Shown here piece by piece: positions 16,813 through 24,534 of a stretch of DNA of 64,000 nucleotides. Where the stretch lies: contig OZ219748.1 in the NCBI GenBank assembly GCA_964291335.2, positions 62,001-126,000 on the forward strand, written 5' to 3'. The notes under the pieces are model-generated. The model was not told the DNA's origin. It saw nothing but the letters and a program-made list of their open reading frames with translations, and made no database searches. The position numbers and the translations under genes are program-made. Origin of the DNA: G964291335 sp964291335. GTDB lineage: Bacteria > Chloroflexota > Dehalococcoidia > Lucifugimonadales > UBA3495. Each line of letters begins with the position of its first letter. Within the stretch, counting starts at the first letter, position 1.

Positions 16813-17164
16813 AAACGCATGCCGGAGAGCCAAAGGAAAGGCCGACTTTTCACCCGGCACCATGCCAATTCTGCCATTCCTTTTGCCATTCTATTCGGAC
16901 AGAACGCCAACCAACTGGATACACTTCAATGGACTTAACCTTGAAACGCACGTTCTAATTCATATCTACAAAAGACGGAAAAACGAATCAAGATGGTATT
17001 ACCTCCTTATTGCCTCATTATCGTAGTTACCGAAGCTGCATGTGTTCCGAAAACCGGATTGAGCCGGTCACCCGGCGCGCCCGGATGCCCCCCGTGCCAA
17101 CCCGGGGCGAAAGGCCAGGGCCTTGGTAAACCCGCCGGGCCGGACGGGAGTGCGCGCCCCGGGC
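16813..17164. other. Boundary between decayed region and purine cluster, no gene seen
   Basis: The first 200 bases are AT-richer and carry no convincing start; the last 120 bases are very GC-rich. I see no integrase, tRNA or clear direct repeat that would mark an island end, and no strong terminator after purS, which ends at 17165 on the minus strand. Confidence 0.4.
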
Positions 17165-17428
17165 TTACCCCAGGGGATCTTCGGTCTCTGCCAGCTCGAA
17201 GCGATAGTTCTCAATCACCGGGTTCGCCAATAGCCGGTCGCACATTTCAGCCACCAGCCTTTCGGCCTCGGCCTGCTCCGATTCCGCCACCAAAAGCTCC
17301 AGGTACTTGCCGATTCGCACGTCCTTTACTGCCTCAAAGCCCAGGCTGTGCAGGCCCCCCAGGACCGTAAGGCCCTGGGGGTCGTTGACCGTCGGCTTCA
17401 GGGTTACATAGACTTTTCCCAGATACAA
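17165..17428 (-). CDS. purS: Phosphoribosylformylglycinamidine synthase subunit PurS
   Basis: The 87-residue product has the small PurS fold pattern: KVYVTLKP at the N-terminus, DPQGLTVLGGLHSLGF and the VRIGKYLEL strand that follow in PurS proteins. PurS bridges PurQ and PurL in the FGAM synthase complex, step four of purine synthesis, transferring ammonia. The start is TTG at 17428 behind ACGGAGCAATACTA. It is the last gene of the leftward purine cluster. PurQ and PurL, usually adjacent, are not in this window and probably lie elsewhere in the genome. Confidence 0.85.
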   Translation of the reverse strand: MYLGKVYVTLKPTVNDPQGLTVLGGLHSLGFEAVKDVRIGKYLELLVAESEQAEAERLVAEMCDRLLANPVIENYRFELAETEDPLG

Positions 17429-17506
17429 TAGTATTGCTCCGTTTGGCTGACGGAAATAGTCAGACAGCTGCGCTTACCGTCAGCCATAATCAAGATTGGG
17501 AATTGC

Positions 17507-18175
17507 CTAATTCATTACCCCGGAGCTGGTGCAGGGAGCGCCGTTGGGGAACTCGGGCCCCAGCGTGCCGGCATAGGCGCGGAAAAACCGCTCAATCCGC
17601 TCCTCATCTACCCCTTGCATGGTATCAAGGACGCCCCAGGCGGAAAGAGCGACCGTTCCTTCAGGTATCTTGTCATAATACCGGGTAATCGCCCATGCCG
17701 GCGCCAGCTCAAAGTCGTCCAGGAACTGCTCCAGGCGGTCCAGTTCAGCGCCGGAGGCCAGGTTATAGCTGACTATAATGTTGCCGTGTTCCAGGTTATG
17801 GACTATGCGCTCGTCGGGCAACCCCTCGGCGTAGAAGCCGCACCTGGCCCACCAGTCCCAATGGTCGCCGGAGGTAGGCGGAATGGTGTTGTAGTTAACG
17901 TTATTCCCTTCGGGAACGTGATTGCGGGTAGGCATAATATCCTGCTTTTCGCCGATGCCTTCCACGTATTCCTTACTGCTGCCGGCCTGCCCAGACTGGC
18001 TGGGAAACAAGCCGACAACGCCGCCGGCTACGAACCCGCCGATTACCAGTATGGCAATGATGACGGAAGCAGCCAGATACCAGTAATTAGTCTTGCGGCG
18101 CGGGGGATGGATTGCCATTTCCGCGGCGCGGCCTCGCTGCGCGAGCCGGCGTCGGCGGTGCCTTGAAACGGGCAA
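17507..18175 (-). CDS. DUF3105 membrane-anchored protein
   Basis: TTG at 18175 sits behind a strong GGGAGGTAATTCAA site. A basic N-terminus precedes one membrane helix at about residues 32-57 (LAASVIIAILVIGGFVAGGV). The exterior domain has DUF3105 hallmarks: NHVPEG, PPTSGDHWDWW, GFYAEGLPDERIVHNLEHG and IIVSYN. The conserved His residues suggest metal binding, but no function is known for the family. It is common in Chloroflexota and Actinobacteria. It lies between purC and purS on the same strand; the association with purine genes is unexplained. Confidence 0.8.
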   Translation of the reverse strand: MPVSRHRRRRLAQRGRAAEMAIHPPRRKTNYWYLAASVIIAILVIGGFVAGGVVGLFPSQSGQAGSSKEYVEGIGEKQDIMPTRNHVPEGNNVNYNTIPPTSGDHWDWWARCGFYAEGLPDERIVHNLEHGNIIVSYNLASGAELDRLEQFLDDFELAPAWAITRYYDKIPEGTVALSAWGVLDTMQGVDEERIERFFRAYAGTLGPEFPNGAPCTSSGVMN

Positions 18176-18304
18176 TTGAATTACCTCCCTGCTTGGCGGG
18201 GCCGGCGCGATCGAAAGTTTGTCTCCGGTTTGGTTCAGCGCCGGGGCCAGGATGCCGAAGGAACCGGCCCGCCCCGGCTGCCCAAACCGGTTGGGTCTAT
18301 GCCG

Positions 18305-19201
18305 CTAAATCTCCTGTCCGGTCAGACGGCGGTAAGCCTCAACGTACCGCTCAGTAGTTCGGGCTGCCACATCATCGGGTAGTTCCGGGGCCGGCGGCTC
18401 CTGGTTCCAACCCTGTTCTACCAGCCAGTCCCGAACAAACTGCTTGTCAAAATTGGGCTGGGATTTACCGGGCTGATAACCTTCCAGGTCCCAAAACCGG
18501 CTGGAATCCGGGGTCAGCAGCTCATCAATCAAGATTAACTGACCGTCCAGCAGGCCGAATTCCAGCTTGGTATCGGCCAGAATAATCCCCCGCTCCCGAG
18601 CGTAGATTTTGGCGAACTGGTAAACTTCCCTGCTGGCGTCGGCCAGTCGGCGCGCCATTTCTGCGCCCACCATGTCCACCACTTCCTGGTCAGACATATT
18701 CTCGTCGTGACCTTCTTCCGCTTTGGTGGTAGGTGTAAACAGCGGCTCCGGGAATTCGGCGCCCTCAATCAGGTCGGCGGGCATTGGCTTGCCGGAAACG
18801 GTGCCCTGCCGCCGGTACTCAGCCCAGGCTGAGCCGGTGATGTAGCCCCGGACGATGCATTCAATATCAATCCGCTCGGCCCGCTTAACCACCATGGCCT
18901 GGCTGGTAATTTCCCGGGAAGCGCCGGCCAGGTCCGGGTTTTCCTGCAGCAGGGTAGCTGCCCCGGCGGTATCGGCCAACGCAACCAGGTGGTTGGGAAT
19001 CAGGCCTTTGGTCCGATCAAACCAGAAACTGGAAATGCGGTTCAGCACCAGGCCTTTACGGGGAATGCCGGTAGGCAGAACCACGTCAAAGGCTGAAATC
19101 CGGTCGGTGGCTACCATGAGCAGCAAATCTTCATTGATTGCATAGGTATCCCGCACCTTGCCCCGGTGCAGTATGCCAGGTAAAGCGGTGTTGATTATCA
19201 T
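18305..19201 (-). CDS. purC: SAICAR synthetase PurC
   Basis: The 298-residue protein carries the PurC signatures HRGKVRDTY (ATP loop), ATDRISAFD, ECIVRGYITGSAWAEY and LADTKLEFG. It couples CAIR with aspartate using ATP to give SAICAR, step eight of IMP synthesis. The length fits the longer PurC class (about 300 residues). ATG at 19201 follows AAAGGAAGAAGGA. It lies 76 bases after purB, which performs the next and the final-but-one AMP step, so the order matches pathway use. Confidence 0.93.
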   Translation of the reverse strand: MIINTALPGILHRGKVRDTYAINEDLLLMVATDRISAFDVVLPTGIPRKGLVLNRISSFWFDRTKGLIPNHLVALADTAGAATLLQENPDLAGASREITSQAMVVKRAERIDIECIVRGYITGSAWAEYRRQGTVSGKPMPADLIEGAEFPEPLFTPTTKAEEGHDENMSDQEVVDMVGAEMARRLADASREVYQFAKIYARERGIILADTKLEFGLLDGQLILIDELLTPDSSRFWDLEGYQPGKSQPNFDKQFVRDWLVEQGWNQEPPAPELPDDVAARTTERYVEAYRRLTGQEI

Positions 19202-19277
19202 TCCTTCTTCCTTTGGTATGTGAAATGCCGGCGGCCCAATGGGCCGGTTATTAATAGCTTAACATAAACGGGCAGCG

Positions 19278-20588
19278 TTAAGCCGGCGCTGCGGCCGGCA
19301 GCAAGCCAATGCGCTGGAAGGTATCATCCACGTAGCGGGTGTAATACCCGTAATCGAACAGTTCTTCCAGCTCCGGCCCCGGCAGCCATTCCCGGGCATC
19401 CTGGTCGGCGCGGAGCAAGTCCCGAAAATCTTCTCCGGTGTCCCAACTGCGCATAGCGCTGCGCTGTACGACCTGGTAGGCAGTTTCCCGCGCCAGCCCC
19501 TTGTCCACCAGGGCCAACAGCGCCCGCTGACTGAAAATGAGGCCGCGGCTGCTTTCCACATTTTCCCACATTCGGGCTGCGTTAACCCGCAGCCCCTTGA
19601 TTATACGGGTAAAGATGAACAGGATGTAGTCCAGGGCCAGGCAGGCATCGGGCAGGATTACCCGTTCTGCCGAAGAGTGGCTGATGTCCCGTTCCCCCCA
19701 TAGGGCCACGTTTTCCAGGGCAGTAACGCTGTAGCCGCGGATTAAGCGGGCCAGGCCGCAAATGCGCTCGGCCAGTTCGGGATTGCGTTTGTGGGGCATG
19801 GATGAGGAGCCGGTTTGTCCCTGGCCGAAGGGTTCTTCCACCTCGTGCAGTTCAGTACGTTGCAGGGAACGAATTTCCGTGGCGAACTTCTCCAGCGAAG
19901 CGGCGATTAGCGCCAGGGTGGTTATGAAATGGGCGTACCGGTCCCGCTGGATGACCTGGTTAGATACCGGCGCCGCGGCCAGCCCCAGCCGCCGGCATAC
20001 CCTTTCTTCCACCGAAGGCGGGATTGTGGCGTGCGTGCCTACTGCGCCGGAAATCTTCCCCACCCGAATGTTCTCCACCGCATCGGCGAGGCGGGCCTGC
20101 TGACGACGCAGCTCTTCCCGCCATAGAGCCAGTTTCAATCCGAAGGTCATAGGTTCAGCGTGTACCCCGTGGGTACGTCCCATCATGATGGTGTTCTTGT
20201 AATTCACCGCCTGCTCTTCCAGAGCGGCGACTGCCTGAGCCAGTTCTTCTCGCAAGAGCGCGCCGGCCTCCACCAATTGCAGGCTTTGGGCAGTGTCCAG
20301 CATATCTGAAGAAGTCATGCCCAGGTGAAGCCAACGGCCCTCGGGCCCAATCCCTTCAGTGATGGAACTGAGAAAAGCGGTAACGTCATGGCGGGTGATA
20401 TCGAAAATCTCCAGCATACGCTGGTGGTTGTAACGCACCGGCCGGAGCCTTTCCATATCCTCCAGGGGAATTACCCCTTCCTCAGTCCAGGCTTCCGCCA
20501 CCGCCAGTTCTACCGCCAGCCATTTCTGGTATTTGTTCGCCTCAGACCAGACCTTTTTCATCGCCGGTCGGGAATATCGCTCAATCAA
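19278..20588 (-). CDS. purB: Adenylosuccinate lyase PurB
   Basis: The 436-residue protein has the fumarase/aspartase superfamily signature SSSMPHKRNP at residues 261-270 (catalytic Ser in the mobile loop), GRTHGVHAEPMTFG with His140 as probable general acid, and TSSDMLDTA at 92-100. It cleaves SAICAR to AICAR and adenylosuccinate to AMP, releasing fumarate. TTG is the start, behind GGAGAGCATAGAGA. It sits between the small membrane protein gene and purC in the purine cluster. Confidence 0.93.
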   Translation of the reverse strand: MIERYSRPAMKKVWSEANKYQKWLAVELAVAEAWTEEGVIPLEDMERLRPVRYNHQRMLEIFDITRHDVTAFLSSITEGIGPEGRWLHLGMTSSDMLDTAQSLQLVEAGALLREELAQAVAALEEQAVNYKNTIMMGRTHGVHAEPMTFGLKLALWREELRRQQARLADAVENIRVGKISGAVGTHATIPPSVEERVCRRLGLAAAPVSNQVIQRDRYAHFITTLALIAASLEKFATEIRSLQRTELHEVEEPFGQGQTGSSSMPHKRNPELAERICGLARLIRGYSVTALENVALWGERDISHSSAERVILPDACLALDYILFIFTRIIKGLRVNAARMWENVESSRGLIFSQRALLALVDKGLARETAYQVVQRSAMRSWDTGEDFRDLLRADQDAREWLPGPELEELFDYGYYTRYVDDTFQRIGLLPAAAPA

Positions 20589-20648
20589 TCTCTATGCTCT
20601 CCTGAAGCCTGGCTGCTGCGCCGATTGACTTTCGATCGGGTAGTGGTT

Positions 20649-20840
20649 CTAGCTGCGGCCCTGGCCAGTGAGGGACCAGATAAGCGCGACAACCCAGCCG
20701 ATTACAGTCCAGCCAAAAAGCAGGTTTACCAGAAATATGCCGCAGCCGTCGTTCCGCCCTCTAACCAGAACGATTATCGTCGGCAGAAAGTAAAGGGCTA
20801 ACAGTATCGGTGAAAGCCATATGCCATCGAAAGGTTCCAA
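20649..20840 (-). CDS. Superinfection-immunity-like small membrane protein, 63 aa
   Basis: The short protein has two membrane helices joined by RGRNDGCG: WLSPILLALYFLPTIIVLV and IFLVNLLFGWTVIGWVVALI. The YFLPTII and LNxxxGWTxIGWVVAL pattern matches the Imm_superinfect family (PF14373), named after the phage T4 Imm protein, which blocks DNA entry of later phages; most bacterial members have no proven role. A TTG start is assumed and no good ribosome binding site is seen; it starts 15 bases after the HAD gene and may be coupled to it. Confidence 0.65.
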   Translation of the reverse strand: MEPFDGIWLSPILLALYFLPTIIVLVRGRNDGCGIFLVNLLFGWTVIGWVVALIWSLTGQGRS

Positions 20841-20855
20841 AACGTAAACCGGCGC

Positions 20856-21512
20856 CTATTCCAGGGTTCCCTTTACCCGTTCTCTGGCAGCGGCCAGGAC
20901 GTCCCCAAAATCGGTAAAAGGATGGAAGGCCAGGCCCTGCCGCCGGCATTCTTCCGCCAGGTAGCTATGGGCGAAGACCGTATCGGCTTTTTCCGCCCCT
21001 TCCAGGTCGGAGCGGCCGTCGCCGACGTAGATGACGTGGTAGCCCAATTGACGGAATCGTTCCACAATCAAACCCTTGGAGTTGCCTTCTGCCGGTTTTT
21101 CCGGGTAAGCATGGTGGTAGTAGTAACGGATGCCCTGGCCGGTAAACCGGGTATTGACGCAATAAGCCGGCACTTCCCCCACGCCTTCCTTGTCCAGCAA
21201 GGCCTGGATGTAAAAGTCCAGCCCCAGGCTGACTACGGCAAGGGGGCAATTGTTTTGCCGGCAATAATCCCGGAGTTCGGCGAAACGGGGACGCAGGGCA
21301 GCGTTTCCCGCAACGAATGACATCATGTCGTCCCGGTCGGCCTGGATGCTGTTGAAGGTAATTTCCTGATAGTCTTTGAGCGAAAGCTCACCGGCCCGGA
21401 ACCGGGCGCGCACCTTCTGCCAGGAAGCATCCCCGAAGCGGTTCAGCAGCATCTCCGCCACGTTCTGCACGGCGGCGGTATCGTCAAAATCGGTGAGAAT
21501 GGCGGGCAGCAA
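20856..21512 (-). CDS. HAD-family phosphatase, MtnX-like
   Basis: The 218-residue product has the HAD motifs in order: DFDDTA (nucleophile Asp in motif I, near residue 8), VVSLG (motif II Ser), a Lys in EGNSKGLIVERF (motif III) and VYVGDGRSDLEGA (motif IV). The cap insertion and overall pattern fit HAD-IB phosphatases related to MtnX and phosphoserine phosphatase. Substrate cannot be told from sequence; a nucleotide or methylthio-sugar phosphate is possible given the purine setting. TTG start follows AAAGGAACCACC. It lies 14 bases after purE. Confidence 0.75.
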   Translation of the reverse strand: MLPAILTDFDDTAAVQNVAEMLLNRFGDASWQKVRARFRAGELSLKDYQEITFNSIQADRDDMMSFVAGNAALRPRFAELRDYCRQNNCPLAVVSLGLDFYIQALLDKEGVGEVPAYCVNTRFTGQGIRYYYHHAYPEKPAEGNSKGLIVERFRQLGYHVIYVGDGRSDLEGAEKADTVFAHSYLAEECRRQGLAFHPFTDFGDVLAAARERVKGTLE

Positions 21513-21526
21513 CAGGTGGTTCCTTT

Positions 21527-21985
21527 CTAGCGCTCCCGCAGCTGCCGGCGGTAATCCTCGTAGGCCTGCCGGATATGCTCGTGGCGCAATCCCAGAATTT
21601 CGGCGGCAAAGAAGGCAGCGTTGCGCGCCCCCCAGGCGCCTACCGCCATGCAGGCTACCGGAATGCCGGGAGGCATCTGCGCCGTTGCCAGCAAAGAGTC
21701 CATCCCTTTAATCTCGCTGGAAGCCAGGGGTATTCCAATGACCGGCAGAGTGCACCAGGAGGCCAGAACACCGCCCAGGGCGGCGGAACCGCCGGCGGCG
21801 GAAATCAATACTTCAATGCCCCGCTCCCGGGCAGTGGTGGCGTATTCCTGCACCCGTTCCGGAGTCCGGTGGGCAGACATTACCCGCACTTCATAATCTA
21901 CATTCAACTGTTCCAGAACGTCCAGCGTCTCTTTAACCACCGGCTCATCCGAGGCGCTGCCCATTACTACTCCGACTAAAGGCAC
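21527..21985 (-). CDS. purE: N5-carboxyaminoimidazole ribonucleotide mutase PurE
   Basis: The 152-residue protein has the class I PurE signatures VVMGSASDEPV and VMSAHRTPERV, with the catalytic Ser, Asp and His in these loops. It converts N5-CAIR to CAIR. Class I enzymes normally need PurK to make N5-CAIR; purK is not visible in the window. GTG at 21985 follows AAAGGATGCCGTT. A HAD phosphatase follows 14 bases downstream. Confidence 0.9.
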   Translation of the reverse strand: MPLVGVVMGSASDEPVVKETLDVLEQLNVDYEVRVMSAHRTPERVQEYATTARERGIEVLISAAGGSAALGGVLASWCTLPVIGIPLASSEIKGMDSLLATAQMPPGIPVACMAVGAWGARNAAFFAAEILGLRHEHIRQAYEDYRRQLRER

Positions 21986-22018
21986 AACGGCATCCTTTCC
22001 GCGAAGCTTGGCCTCGCG

Positions 22019-22519
22019 CTAAAAATCTATTTCTTCCTGATACGCTTCCAGCAGCGCATCTTCCAGGTTTTCCCGGCGCCGGGGAATTTCCTCGCCATTG
22101 ACCAGCAGATATGGCTCACCTTCAGGAGTCATACCCAAATCTATGTCCAGATGGCATTGATAGATCTCCGTCTCCCAGGAAAGAGAGAAGCAAAGCTCTG
22201 CCCCCCCGTCGTCTTCAGCTTCTTGCGCTGACTGGTCGTTTAGCTCCCCGGGCTCCCCAAGTTCGACCGGTTCCCAATCATCGTCTTCTTCCAGGTAGAA
22301 ATCCACGTTGGAAGTAGATTCCACTTTGCCCATACCGCCCAGCAAGACTTCGTTGCAGTCCAGCAGTATTTGGGCAATTCCCAGAGAGGCTGCCAGGCGA
22401 TACAGTTCGCCATGGTCCTGCCAATATTGCCGGTCTTGACTATCCAGGGGCAATTGCCCCGGCGGATTAGCCTGACGCACCTTGTCCCGCATCTCAATCA
22501 GCGTATCTCGCCAAGCCAT
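22019..22519 (-). CDS. Acidic protein of unknown function, 166 aa
   Basis: ATG at 22519 is chosen because AGGAGG lies seven bases upstream; an earlier in-frame GTG is too close to it. The protein is very acidic, with a run EEDDDWEPVELGEPGELNDQ near its middle and a tail ending EEIDF. The N-terminal 60 residues are helical (WRDTLIEMRDKVRQANPPG). No membrane segment, no known motif. It lies 33 bases before purE and 53 bases after the gene overlapping purD, so it is co-transcribed with purine genes. Function unknown. Confidence 0.55.
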   Translation of the reverse strand: MAWRDTLIEMRDKVRQANPPGQLPLDSQDRQYWQDHGELYRLAASLGIAQILLDCNEVLLGGMGKVESTSNVDFYLEEDDDWEPVELGEPGELNDQSAQEAEDDGGAELCFSLSWETEIYQCHLDIDLGMTPEGEPYLLVNGEEIPRRRENLEDALLEAYQEEIDF

Positions 22520-22578
22520 GGCCACGCCTCCTGTGCAATCCCCCTCAAGTCTGGTATGGCCCCTGCGCCGTTCTTGCT

Positions 22579-23172
22579 TCAGTCTTGTTCAGCTTTATGG
22601 CGGCTGACAAAATAACAGAACCAGTCCACTTCCGGGTAATGAGTCAGCCCGCTGCTACTCCGGACCGGTTGCAGGGCGTCCATAAGGTCCAGGTAACGCA
22701 GCCCCCAATGCCCGCGGCTCAGTCTGCCCGGGCGCCGGCCCAGGCGACGCAGCGCCCGCTCGGCAGCCAGGTTCCAGCAACCCAGCAACCCCGGCTGGCT
22801 GAGGCACAGCAAATAGGAGATAAACTCTTTGCCGGCGCCCTGAAGTTTGTACGCTCCCCCGGCGGCCACGCACTCGTTGAAGCGGGCTTCCAGGGTGATA
22901 TTATCATACAGCAAAAAGTCCAGGGTATCCCGAACTTCAGCCACCGGATTAGCGGCAAAGGTACTGCTTTGGCTTCCCCCGGAGGCCCGGTAAAGGGCCA
23001 GCCCCTGGCTGGCAGTAAGGCCGGCCAGGTTATCTTCCCGCAGCCAGCCGGACATTTCTGATGAACGCTGCCAGCGTCGGGCATAGTAGCGCGCTAACTG
23101 CCCTTCCGCTGCAGCTGCGCGAAAGGATGCGGCCAGTCCGCTCAAATCCGGAGAGGTTTCCTGACTAATCAC
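22579..23172 (-). CDS. Unknown protein translationally coupled to purD, 197 aa
   Basis: The ATG overlaps the purD stop (ATGA), so its product is made with PurD. It is a mixed helical protein with no signal peptide: LARYYARRWQRSSEM, then ALYRASGGSQSSTFAANPVAEV, DTLDFLLYDNITLEARFNE and a C-terminal DWFCYFVSRHK. The pattern of RASGG and an aromatic-rich C-terminus does not match a family I recognise. The tight coupling to purD suggests a role in purine or nucleic acid metabolism, but this is context only. Confidence 0.55.
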   Translation of the reverse strand: MISQETSPDLSGLAASFRAAAAEGQLARYYARRWQRSSEMSGWLREDNLAGLTASQGLALYRASGGSQSSTFAANPVAEVRDTLDFLLYDNITLEARFNECVAAGGAYKLQGAGKEFISYLLCLSQPGLLGCWNLAAERALRRLGRRPGRLSRGHWGLRYLDLMDALQPVRSSSGLTHYPEVDWFCYFVSRHKAEQD

Positions 23173-24455
23173 CAGCCACCCCGGCGGCCAACCGTAAGGT
23201 CGCCAATGTCCCGGCGGTAGCTGGCCCCCGCAAAGTCCAGTTGCGCTACGCGTCGATAGGCAGCCTGCCGAGCCTGGCTGATCGATTCACCACGGCCCAC
23301 CACGGTAACTACCCGACCGCCGGCGGTCAGCGGCCGGCCGCTGCCATCCCCGGACAATTGGGCTCCGGCGTGGAACACCAGGGTGTCTGCCTCATGCCGC
23401 TCCAGGCCGCTGATTTCCATCCCGGTCTGATAAGGGCCAGGGTAACCGGCGGAAACCATAACTACGCCCACATGCGCTTTCCTGGCCCACTGAACGGCGT
23501 CGGCCGTCAGGCTGCCTTCAATACAGGCAGTCATAACCTCAATGGGGTCGCTTTCCAGCAGGGGCAGAATCACCTGGGCTTCCGGGTCGCCAAAGCGGCA
23601 ATTGAACTCCAGAACCCTGGGGCCGGACTGAGTAAACATCAGCCCGGCATAAAGCATGCCCCGGTAGGGGATCCCTCTTTGCGCCATAGCGGCCACAACC
23701 GGCTCCATTATGGCCTGCTTAACTTCCCGGGCCACCGGCTCGTCCCAAAAAACCGGCGGAGTAAAACAGCCCATCCCGCCAGTATTGGGACCCTGGTCTC
23801 CGTCGCCCACCGGCTTATAGTCGCAGGCTGCCACCAGACTGGAAACGCGCTTGCCATCGGTAAAGCCGAAAACGCTGACCTCGGCGCCGGTCAGCAGTTC
23901 TTCAATTACCACGGTATCCCCGGCAGGGCCGAAAACCCTTTCGGTCATGCAAGCGTTGACTGCCGCCACCGCTTGTTGCAGTGTCTGGCACAGGGTAACC
24001 CCCTTGCCGGACGCCAATCCGTCGGCCTTAACCACTACCGGCCCCGGGTTCTGCGCCAAGTGCTCAAGGGCTTGGCCGCGGTCATGGAACGTACGGTGCA
24101 TCGGGCCCGGAATGGCGGCTTCGGCCATTACCTCCCGGGCGAAGCTCTTGCTGGTTTCCAGTTGGGCGGCGGCTTTGCCGGGGCCGAAGGCAGGGATGCC
24201 CAGAGCCTGCAGCCGGTCGGCCAACCCATTGGCCAGAGGCTGTTCCGGGCCGATTACTACCAGGTCCGGGCCGAGCCGGCTGGCGGCGGCAACAACCGCG
24301 TCCACATTATCGGGGGAGATGGGCAGGTTCTCGCCCAGTTGAGCGGTGCCGGAATTGCCGCCGGCCGTCCAAAGGGTTGTCAGGTGGCGGCTCCGGGACA
24401 GCCGCCAGGCTAAAGCATGCTCTCTACCACCGGAGCCTACCAGCAGAACTTTCAA
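23169..24455 (-). CDS. purD: Phosphoribosylamine-glycine ligase PurD
   Basis: The 428-residue ATP-grasp enzyme has VGSGGREHALAWRL at the N-terminus, VVKADGLASGKGV in the ATP-grasp, GPNTGGMGCFTPP and LEFNCRFGDPEAQ, all standard PurD landmarks. It joins phosphoribosylamine and glycine to GAR, step two of purine synthesis. TTG at 24455 is used, behind GGAGAACGTTTACCG. It follows guaA by 79 bases and overlaps the next gene by four bases. Confidence 0.93.
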   Translation of the reverse strand: MKVLLVGSGGREHALAWRLSRSRHLTTLWTAGGNSGTAQLGENLPISPDNVDAVVAAASRLGPDLVVIGPEQPLANGLADRLQALGIPAFGPGKAAAQLETSKSFAREVMAEAAIPGPMHRTFHDRGQALEHLAQNPGPVVVKADGLASGKGVTLCQTLQQAVAAVNACMTERVFGPAGDTVVIEELLTGAEVSVFGFTDGKRVSSLVAACDYKPVGDGDQGPNTGGMGCFTPPVFWDEPVAREVKQAIMEPVVAAMAQRGIPYRGMLYAGLMFTQSGPRVLEFNCRFGDPEAQVILPLLESDPIEVMTACIEGSLTADAVQWARKAHVGVVMVSAGYPGPYQTGMEISGLERHEADTLVFHAGAQLSGDGSGRPLTAGGRVVTVVGRGESISQARQAAYRRVAQLDFAGASYRRDIGDLTVGRRGGW

Positions 24456-24534
24456 CGGTAAACGTTCTCCAATGCCAGAGGACTAAAGCCAGAAGACTAA
24501 ACAGGAACGGCTGCGGGCCGGTCTGCGCCGGCGC

